NCBI GenBank assembly: GCA_947457975.1
Contig: CANGYC010000032.1
Location: 1 to 14,054, forward strand
From: Comamonadaceae bacterium
GTDB taxonomy: Bacteria; Pseudomonadota; Gammaproteobacteria; Burkholderiales; Burkholderiaceae_C
Direction: 5' to 3'
DNA: 14,054 bases
This document shows, in pieces, positions 6,746 through 14,054 of the stretch. Position numbers and translations under genes: made by a program. Below the pieces are notes generated by a model. The model ran no database searches. It worked only from the letters and a program-made list of their open reading frames with translations, and had not been told where the DNA came from. Every line of letters starts with the position of its first letter. The stretch's first letter is position 1.

Positions 6746-7396
6746 CTATCCCTGCGCCAGCAGCACCACCAGCGCACCGGCCCCGCCTTCGGCCGGCCGG
6801 GCCTGGGCGAAGGCGATCACTTCCTTTTTCTGCACCAGCCAGCTCTGCACCCGGCCTTTGAGCACGGGGGTCTTACCCGGTGAGCCCAGGCCTTTGCCAT
6901 GCACCACGCGCACGCATCGCCAGCCGACCTTGTGCGCCTCGCGGATGAAGTCAGCCAGCGCCTCGCGCGCGTCTTCACGGCGCAGGCCATGCAAGTCCAG
7001 CTGGCCCTGGATGCGCCAGCCACCTCGCCGGAGTTTGCGCACCACGTCCAGGCCCATGCCCGGGCGGCGAAAGCTCAAGGCCTCGTCCGTGTCGAGCAGG
7101 CTGTCCACATCGAATTCATCGGATAGCGCCTCGCGCATCACCGCTTCTTCATCACGCTTGGCCTGCAGGGCCAGGGGCGGGGGCGGCTCAGGGGCAAGGC
7201 GCAGCTTGGCATGGTGCCGCTCGGGCAGGGGGCGCACGGCCCCCACGCTGCGTGCAAAGAGCTCCTGCTCGGCCTGCTGGCGCCGTTGGGCCTCCAGGCG
7301 GGCCGCCTCGCGCTGGGCCTGCAGTTCGGCGGCGCGCTCGATGTCTTTTTTCAGCGCCTTCAGGCCCTTGAAATCCTTGATGCCCGCCTTGTTCAT
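6746..7396 (-). CDS. Stand-alone Smr-domain protein
   Basis: This 216-residue protein has a C-terminal Smr (small MutS-related) domain. The N-terminal third (about 15-50) is highly charged and probably a coiled coil (KKDIERAAELQAQREAAR). A linker rich in Pro and Leu follows, then the Smr domain from about 130. It has the family motifs LDLHG (133-137) and VVHGKG (164-169) and the closing GGAGALVVLL (204-213). Smr domains nick DNA or cleave RNA in characterised cases; stand-alone members such as E. coli YdaL have this layout. The ATG at 7396 begins MNKAGIKDFKGLK, a typical start for these proteins. It lies 73 bases downstream of radC on the same strand and may be cotranscribed with it. It faces the globin gene tail to tail. 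The exact substrate cannot be told from sequence. Confidence 0.9.
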   Translation of the reverse strand: MNKAGIKDFKGLKALKKDIERAAELQAQREAARLEAQRRQQAEQELFARSVGAVRPLPERHHAKLRLAPEPPPPLALQAKRDEEAVMREALSDEFDVDSLLDTDEALSFRRPGMGLDVVRKLRRGGWRIQGQLDLHGLRREDAREALADFIREAHKVGWRCVRVVHGKGLGSPGKTPVLKGRVQSWLVQKKEVIAFAQARPAEGGAGALVVLLAQG

Positions 7397-7469
7397 GGTG
7401 CTGGCACTGTAAGCCAAGCCCGCTCTGCCCGCCGGCCGCAGCGCAATGCCGCACTGGGCCGCTGGGCTC

Positions 7470-8144
7470 CTAGAGCAGCCCCATCTCGGCCATGGAGCAC
7501 GCCTGCGTGCGCGTGACGATGAAGTGGTCCAGCACCCGCACGTCCACCAGGGCGAGTGCCGACTTGAGCGTCTGAGTGAGCGCCTCATCGGCCCGCGAGG
7601 GCTGGGCCGAGCCGCTGGGGTGGTTGTGCGCCAGCACCACGCTCGCGGCGTTCAGGGCCAGCGCCCGCAGCACCACTTCGCGGGGGTAGACGCTGGTCTG
7701 CGAAAGCGTGCCGCGGAACAGCTCCTCCAGGGCAATCAGGCGTTGCTGGCTGTCCAGGAACATCACGGCGAACACCTCGTGATGCTTCGCCCCCAATTGC
7801 AGCTGAAGGAATTCAGCCACCGCGCGGGGACTGTCGAACAGCGGCCGGGCCCTGAGCTGCTCGGCCAGCGCCCGGCGTGCCAGCTCCAGCACCGCCACAA
7901 TCTCGGCGCGCTTGGCTGGCCCCAGGCCCTTGATGGGCCGCAGGTCTTCGGCACTGGCATGCAGCAGGCCGGCCAGGCCGCCAAAGTGCCGTACGAGTTC
8001 TTCGGCCAGTTGCAGCACGTTCTTGCCCTTGAGGCCGCTGCGCAGCAGCAGCGCCAGCAATTCGGCATCGCTCAGAGCGCCGGGCCCCCGGGCGAGCAGC
8101 TTCTCGCGGGGGCGGCTGTCGGTGGGGAGGGCCTTGATGTTCAC
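7470..8144 (-). CDS. radC: RadC-family JAMM/MPN protein
   Basis: This 224-residue protein of the RadC (UPF0758) family matches E. coli RadC in length (222). The N-terminus reads [30 protein letters not shown] helix-hairpin-helix-like segment [12 protein letters not shown] lies at 71-82. The MPN domain carries the metal-binding JAMM residues H173 and H175 in AHNHPSG and D186 in PSRADEAL. RadC was once thought to be a DNA repair factor, but its role is unsettled; relatives are common on mobile elements. The GTG at 8144 (giving NIKALPTDS next) fits the family N-terminus best. An ATG at 8165 would add seven residues; neither has a strong ribosome binding site. It is divergent from fkpB, with the two starts about 125 bases apart. 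This single copy in housekeeping surroundings looks like the core chromosomal gene. Confidence 0.9.
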   Translation of the reverse strand: MNIKALPTDSRPREKLLARGPGALSDAELLALLLRSGLKGKNVLQLAEELVRHFGGLAGLLHASAEDLRPIKGLGPAKRAEIVAVLELARRALAEQLRARPLFDSPRAVAEFLQLQLGAKHHEVFAVMFLDSQQRLIALEELFRGTLSQTSVYPREVVLRALALNAASVVLAHNHPSGSAQPSRADEALTQTLKSALALVDVRVLDHFIVTRTQACSMAEMGLL

Positions 8145-8219
8145 CGGGCCAGCATAGCGGCGCATCCGCAGGCGTCCAAGGGCTGTGCGCACGAAGGCGG
8201 ACCTAGGAAACCGTCTCCC

Positions 8220-8225
8220 TACAAT
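8220..8225 (+). promoter_or_regulatory. Possible -10 box (TACAAT) for fkpB-ispH
   Basis: TACAAT at 8220-8225 lies in the divergent radC/fkpB gap, 45 bases before the fkpB ATG. It is one mismatch from the TATAAT consensus. No convincing -35 hexamer lies 16-18 bases upstream (the sequence there is GC-rich), so this is a tentative promoter for the fkpB-ispH pair. Confidence 0.35.
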
Positions 8226-8270
8226 TGGGTCTTCGCGCCCGGTTTCTGGCGCCCTTGCGAAAGCCTTGCC

Positions 8271-8746
8271 ATGACCCCCGTGTCTGCCACCGTGCCCATC
8301 ATCCAGGCCGACTCCTTCCTGACCTTGCACTACCGAATGGCCGGCCTGGGCCCGGCTGGGGAGGGTGCCGACATCATCAACACCTTTGCCGACAAGCCCG
8401 CCACCCTGAGCCTGGGCACGGGCGAGCTCTCACCCGCCCTCGAGGCGCGCCTGCTGGGCTTGGCCGAAGGCACGCGCACCCGTTTTGAGCTGGCGGCCGG
8501 CGAGGCCTTCGGCGAGCGCAACGCTGACCTGGTGCAGTGGGTGGCGCGCAAGCTGCTTAATGAACTGGGCGACCCGGACGAGCAGTACCGAGTGGGCGAT
8601 GTGGTGCAATTCCCTACGCCCGATGGCATGGGCCAGTACGCCGGCGCCGTGCAGCAAGTGCGCGACGACGGCGCCGTGCAATTCGACTTCAACCATCCGC
8701 TGGCCGGTCAGGCCGTGGTGTTTGAAGTACAAGTGATTGGTGTCTT

Positions 8747-8750
<4 letters not shown>
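8271..8750 (+). CDS. fkpB: SlpA/FkpB-type FKBP peptidyl-prolyl cis-trans isomerase
   Basis: This 159-residue cytoplasmic FKBP protein would catalyse proline cis-trans isomerisation and act as a chaperone. The FKBP half is seen in FLTLHYRMA, then [27 protein letters not shown], and [12 protein letters not shown]. The insert-in-flap part follows, and the C-terminus has the SlpA hallmark [25 protein letters not shown]. coli FkpB (SlpA) is 149 residues with the same arrangement. It has no signal peptide. Its stop overlaps the ispH start as ATGA, the same pairing as E. coli fkpB-ispH, so the two are translationally coupled. The 8271 ATG lacks a strong Shine-Dalgarno but matches the family N-terminus; upstream in-frame sequence is open only by chance in this GC-rich region. 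Confidence 0.92.
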
Positions 8751-11079
<2,329 letters not shown>

Positions 11080-11099
11080 ACACACTCCAAAGGTCTGCC

Positions 11100-11543
11100 A
11101 TGCACAAAGCCCTGTTGATCGCTCCCTTGCTCACCCTGGCTTTGACCCTGGCGGGCTGCAGTTCCACGCCCTTGGTCAGCGCCGGCGACAACAAGGTGGT
11201 GGCTCCCAACGAGGTGCTGGGGGGCACTGCGCTGCCGCCTGGCTCGACGATCAAGCCCGAGCAATCGCTCATCATGGGTTCGGGCGAACAGTGGGTGGGC
11301 CGGGTCACGGCCGAAGTGGGCCGTGACAGTGATGCGGCCTACCGCTTCTTCCTGGAGGCCTACCCTGCCCAGGGCTGGACCCTGATTTCCGCCGTGCGCG
11401 GCAAGACCAGCCTGATTGTGCTGACCAAGCAGGACCGCACGGCCACGGTGCAACTGACCGAGTCCACCCTGGTCGTGCCCGGAGTGGTGGTGTTGACCGT
11501 CTCACCGCGCAATGCGGCAGTGGTGGCCCCCAAGCGACCCTGA
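11100..11543 (+). CDS. Putative lipoprotein of unknown function
   Basis: This 147-residue protein begins with a lipoprotein signal peptide (MHKALLIAPLLTLALTLAGC) with lipobox LAGC and the acylated cysteine at 20. The mature part has GGTALPPGSTIKPEQSLIMGSGEQWVGRV, then a helix (DSDAAYRFFLEAYPAQGW) and beta-type stretches (TLISAVRGKTSLIVL, TATVQLTEST). This resembles a small family of proteobacterial envelope lipoproteins with a YGW-type turn, but I cannot name it. No further cysteines occur. The residue after the lipid-modified Cys is Ser, so outer-membrane sorting by Lol is expected rather than retention. An AAAGG at 11089-11093 supports the ATG, and serS ends 20 bases upstream. A terminator hairpin begins at its stop codon. 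Confidence 0.82.
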   Translation: MHKALLIAPLLTLALTLAGCSSTPLVSAGDNKVVAPNEVLGGTALPPGSTIKPEQSLIMGSGEQWVGRVTAEVGRDSDAAYRFFLEAYPAQGWTLISAVRGKTSLIVLTKQDRTATVQLTESTLVVPGVVVLTVSPRNAAVVAPKRP

Positions 11544-11565
11544 GGCCCCCGCAGGGGCCTTATTT
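11543..11565 (+). terminator. Terminator hairpin between the convergent lipoprotein and exported-protein genes
   Basis: AGGCCCC (11543-11549) pairs perfectly with GGGGCCT (11554-11560) around a CGCA loop, followed by TATTT. The hairpin starts at the last base of the lipoprotein stop and reaches into the stop codon of the opposing gene. The GC-rich stem is strong but the T-run is short. It would act mainly on + strand transcripts; in the other direction no T-run follows. Confidence 0.6.
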
Positions 11566-12054
11566 CGGCTCGGGCAGGTTCAGCTCTGAGACGGCGCTGT
11601 CAAAGCCGGCAGTGCCCTTCACATCTCTGCACTTGAGGTCGGTGTCTTTGCCCTTGATGTTCACCGTCACCCCCGCGCCTTTCTTGCCACGGATGTCTTC
11701 CGTGTACACCGTGTAGCTGATGGTGCCGCGCTTGAAGCCCAGCTCCATGATGAGTGAACTCTCGGCGCTGCTGTACAGCCGGTTGGCCGTGAAGTGCTTG
11801 GACGGGTGATCCAGCTTTTCAGGGTAGGCCAGGTCCATCTTCTCTGCGGTGCCGAAGCGGTACTGCATCACCCCCTTGGCGTTGTCGAGGTCCTTGGACG
11901 CACACACCGACAGGGTTTTCTTGCCGATCTCACAGGTGAAGAGGCTTTTCTCAGTGGGGTTGCACAGCCCTTGGGCCTGTGCCGCAGTCGCGCCCAGCAG
12001 GGCCAGGCTCAGAAAGGCGGCAGGGGCAGCGGTGACACGGAAGCAGGTGGGCAT
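11560..12054 (-). CDS. Exported four-cysteine protein of unknown function
   Basis: This 164-residue protein has a good Sec signal peptide (residues 1-27, ending ATAAQA before Gln). The mature region has four cysteines: GLCNPTEKSLFTCEIGKKTLSVCASKDL near the front and LKCRDV near the end, which suggests two disulfides in the periplasm. A YRFG motif (VMQYRFGTAEKMDLAYPE) and alternating beta-strand pattern suggest a small beta-barrel-like domain. I recall similar CEIGKK...VSVCAS...YRFG proteins as widespread but uncharacterised in proteobacteria. The ATG at 12054 is preferred: a GGAG lies nine bases upstream and it gives a normal signal peptide. Earlier in-frame ATGs at 12069 and 12093 would put polar residues before it. 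It converges on the lipoprotein gene and diverges from the tRNA promoter. Confidence 0.8.
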   Translation of the reverse strand: MPTCFRVTAAPAAFLSLALLGATAAQAQGLCNPTEKSLFTCEIGKKTLSVCASKDLDNAKGVMQYRFGTAEKMDLAYPEKLDHPSKHFTANRLYSSAESSLIMELGFKRGTISYTVYTEDIRGKKGAGVTVNIKGKDTDLKCRDVKGTAGFDSAVSELNLPEPK

Positions 12055-12153
12055 GTGAAAGGACTCCATTCGGTTGGATTGAACAATGGTCATGGACCAT
12101 CGGGCTTAGTTTATGACCAGCTTGCAGCCCCCTCGGAGGAGGCATGTTGAGCC

Positions 12154-12162
12154 TGATAGAAT
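12154..12162 (+). promoter_or_regulatory. Extended -10 promoter element upstream of tRNA-Ser
   Basis: TGATAGAAT at 12154-12162 fits the extended -10 form (TG-n-TAnnnT). It lies 41 bases before the first base of the mature tRNA, leaving room for a short 5' leader to be removed by RNase P. No good -35 hexamer is seen at the normal distance, which extended -10 promoters tolerate. Confidence 0.4.
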
Positions 12163-12203
12163 GCCACCCACGCGATCACAGCGATCCACCTATTGAAGAC
12201 TGC

Positions 12204-12293
<90 letters not shown>

Positions 12294-12664
12294 TGCAAAG
12301 TTTCTTCAAATCTTCAATCTTTCAACCGCAGCCGACAAGCTGTTGATCTGATTGACTTTTTCTCGGTCACCTCCTGACCAGAGCTTGAAGAAGGTCCCTT
12401 CATAAAGGGGCATCAGCGCGATTGAGACGCTGTTCTGCTCAGAACCGCCTGACTGAGCGAGTTCGAAAAAAATTCAATCAGAGTAACTGGTTACGCAATT
12501 TTGCGGGAACCTCTGATGCCTTACTGCCGCGAAAGAGTCAGGAGCTTTTGCGAGATCCCAGTATTCACGCGGGTTTCGGACGGTAGGGATTCGAAAAACA
12601 TGCAACAGCCGAAATTTGCAAAAATGGATGTATCAACGTCCGTTTCAAAAGCTTTTTTGCCCGC
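12294..12664. other. AT-richer non-coding stretch after tRNA-Ser
   Basis: These 371 bases hold no gene I can support. GC is about 47% by hand count over 12301-12660, against visibly GC-rich genes on either side. It contains GGTCA/TGACC (12365-12379) and CCCTT/AAGGG (12396-12409) hairpins without a following T-run. Two abutting inverted repeats lie at 12483-12505, a 10-base reverse match to the tRNA T arm at 12586-12595, and an AAAAGCTTTT palindrome at 12647-12656 just before the next gene. No integrase fragment or clear direct repeat of the tRNA 3' end was found. It looks like an island boundary plus the regulatory leader of the downstream ATPase gene. Confidence 0.6.
12483..12505. repeat. 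Two abutting inverted repeats upstream of the STAND ATPase gene
   Basis: GTAAC-TG-GTTAC (12483-12494) is followed at once by CGCAA-TT-TTGCG (12494-12505), sharing one C. Each has perfect 5-base arms around a two-base centre. Paired short palindromes of this size could be repressor half-site pairs, about 160 bases before the start codon. Function is inferred from form and position only. Confidence 0.4.
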
Positions 12665-14054
12665 ATGAGTTCCCATCGCACCATCCGCCTCTTCCTCTCC
12701 AGCACCTTCCGTGACTTCGCAGAGGAGCGCGACCTGCTGGTCAAGCGGGTGTTTCCTGCCCTGCGAGCCAAGCTCAAGGACCGTTTCGTTGAGTTGGTGG
12801 ACGTGGACCTGCGCTGGGGTATCACCGCGGAGGAAGCCGAGCGCGGTGAAGTGCTGCCGATCTGCTTGGCCGAAATCGACCGTGCGCGGCCCTACTTCAT
12901 CGGCATGCTGGGCGAGCGCTATGGCTGGATCCCCCCGCCCGATGGCTACGCCGCTGACCTGCTGGAGCGCCAGCCCTGGCTGAAGAAGCACCAAGGCGGC
13001 AAGAGCGTCACCGAACTCGAGATCCTGCACGGGGTGCTCAACAACCGCCGCATGCGGGGCAGGGCCTTCTTCTACTTCCGCTCCCCGTCCTACGCCCGTA
13101 TGAAGGGCGGAGACTACCTGCCTTCGCCTGAGGACCGCGCCCGCCAGGCCGAACTCAAGCGCAGCATCCGCGAGCAGGGCTTGCCAGTCATTGCGTACGC
13201 CAACCCTGAGGCGCTGGCCAAGCGTATCGAGCGGGACTTGTGGAAGCTGCTGGACGCGGAGTTCCCCGCCACCTCGGTGCCAGACGCCTTCGAGCGCGAG
13301 CGCCTGCGCCACGAGGCCTATGCCGCTCCTAGGAGGCGGCTGTACCTGGGCGGGGAGCGCTACCAGGCTGCACTGGCCAAACTGCTCGAAGCCGAAGAGC
13401 CCCGCATCGTCATCGAGGGGGCCTCGGGCGGCGGCAAGAGCGCGCTGCTGGCCAACTTCTTCGAGGCCTACCGCAAACGCCACCCTCGGCTGCGGGTGCA
13501 CGAGCACTACCTGGGTGCCAGCGCCGACGCGGCCGACCCGCACGCGCTGGTGCGACGGCTCATCGAATTCATCCAGCGCACCACCCACAGCCGCGAAGAG
13601 ATACCCGGAGATCCGCAAGGGCTGATGGACAGCCTGCCCATCTGGCTGGCCACGGCCAGCGCCTGGGCGCGCAAGCGCAAGACGCGCTTCATCTTCGTGC
13701 TGGATTCGCTCAACAGCCTGACCGACCAGCAAGACCTGCGCTGGTGGCCGGCGTTCCTGCCCAGAGGCATCACCATGCTCGTGTCCTGCCTGCCGGGACC
13801 GGTATATGACGCGCTCAAGGGCAAGACAGAGCCGCTGCCGGGGCAGGACAAGACAGCGAAGTGGAAGACGGTAACAGTGCGCTCGCTGACCAAGGCGCAG
13901 AGCGTAACGTTACTCAACACCTACCTGGCGCGGTTCAACAAGAAGTTGCCCAGGCAGATGGTCAAGCAGGTGCAGGCACACCCCTTGGCCACCAACCCGC
14001 TTTTCCTGCGAACACTAGCCGAGGAGTTGCGGCTCTTTGGAGTACACGAGGAAC
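12665..14054 (+). CDS. DUF4062-NACHT STAND ATPase (NPHP3/TEP1-like), 3' end cut by window
   Basis: The frame stays open from the ATG at 12665 to the window end: 463 residues, with no stop seen. Residues 5-90 match a DUF4062 domain: TIRLFLSSTFRDFAEERDLL, then VDVDLRWGIT, then PYFIGMLGERYGW. A linker with SVTELEILHGVLNN and RAFFYFRSPSY leads to a P-loop NTPase. Its Walker A is GASGGGKSA (252-260), Walker B-like RFIFVLDSLN is at 341-350, and the NACHT-type NPLFLRTLAEELRLFG is at 444-459. This is the DUF4062-NACHT class found in nephrocystin-3/TEP1-like proteins, which usually continue into WD40 or TPR sensor repeats (off window here). STAND NTPases switch on after ligand sensing, and many bacterial ones are anti-phage. 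No upstream in-frame start exists back to a stop at 12584. No Shine-Dalgarno is seen. Rarer codons (ATA, AGG, AGA, GTA, TTA, CTA) increase toward its visible end. Defence function is inference. Confidence 0.85.
   Translation, partial: MSSHRTIRLFLSSTFRDFAEERDLLVKRVFPALRAKLKDRFVELVDVDLRWGITAEEAERGEVLPICLAEIDRARPYFIGMLGERYGWIPPPDGYAADLLERQPWLKKHQGGKSVTELEILHGVLNNRRMRGRAFFYFRSPSYARMKGGDYLPSPEDRARQAELKRSIREQGLPVIAYANPEALAKRIERDLWKLLDAEFPATSVPDAFERERLRHEAYAAPRRRLYLGGERYQAALAKLLEAEEPRIVIEGASGGGKSALLANFFEAYRKRHPRLRVHEHYLGASADAADPHALVRRLIEFIQRTTHSREEIPGDPQGLMDSLPIWLATASAWARKRKTRFIFVLDSLNSLTDQQDLRWWPAFLPRGITMLVSCLPGPVYDALKGKTEPLPGQDKTAKWKTVTVRSLTKAQSVTLLNTYLARFNKKLPRQMVKQVQAHPLATNPLFLRTLAEELRLFGVHEE

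Noticed and set aside
6729..6746. GAGCC/GGCTC hairpin between globin and the Smr gene as a bidirectional terminator
   Set aside because: Only five base pairs, eight-base loop and no T-run in either direction.
7470..8144. radC as a mobile-element marker of the island
   Set aside because: It lies 4 kb before the tRNA among core genes, has GC-rich codon use and matches the chromosomal form in length.
7446..8270. Upstream extension of the fkpB frame to 434 codons
   Set aside because: It runs antisense through radC; the FKBP family N-terminus matches the 8271 ATG.
12365..12409. Two short hairpins after the tRNA as a CRISPR or repeat array
   Set aside because: The two hairpins differ in sequence and are not repeated; no regular repeat-spacer pattern exists anywhere in the window.
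12521..13732. Long open frame of 403 codons on the - strand opposite the STAND gene
   Set aside because: It mirrors the codon pattern of the GC-rich + strand gene, has no family motif or ribosome binding site, and the + strand frame carries clear DUF4062 and Walker motifs.

Overview
The window looks like a chromosome segment of a high-GC betaproteobacterium, most likely Burkholderiales and probably Comamonadaceae. This is inferred from GC-rich codon use, a membrane-bound formate dehydrogenase operon of the betaproteobacterial type, an fkpB-ispH pair, and -10 boxes of the TACAAT/TAGAAT kind. No database search was possible, so the genus is open.

Region 1 (2-3668, + strand) is the 3' part of a formate dehydrogenase operon. 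It holds the C-terminus of the catalytic molybdopterin subunit (fdhA, cut by the window edge), the four-cluster iron-sulfur subunit (fdhB), a 72-residue lipoprotein, the cytochrome b subunit with an exported N-terminal extension (fdhC), a small exported Ala/Lys-rich protein, a rho-independent terminator, and fdhD. FdhD is the sulfurtransferase that activates the molybdenum cofactor. Formate would be oxidised at FdhA, with electrons passing through FdhB to the haems of FdhC and the quinone pool. The two small exported proteins have no assigned function.

Region 2 (3740-8750) holds housekeeping genes. These are a large YbbP/FtsX-like ABC permease without an adjacent ATPase, a group II truncated haemoglobin, a stand-alone Smr-domain protein and radC (both on the - strand), and fkpB.

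Region 3 (8747-12293) contains ispH (isoprenoid synthesis, overlapping fkpB by 4 bases), serS, a lipoprotein, a converging exported four-cysteine protein, and tRNA-Ser(CGA). SerRS and one of its substrate tRNAs lie about 1.1 kb apart.

Region 4 (12294-14054) looks accessory. The 371 bases after the tRNA drop to roughly 47% GC by hand count and contain stacked inverted repeats. They lead into a large open gene, cut by the window end, for a DUF4062-NACHT STAND ATPase related to the NPHP3/TEP1 class. Its place just past a tRNA, the base-composition break and rarer codons suggest the start of a transferred island, possibly an anti-phage locus. This is the best candidate for an undescribed system, but only its first 463 codons are visible and no partner gene can be seen.
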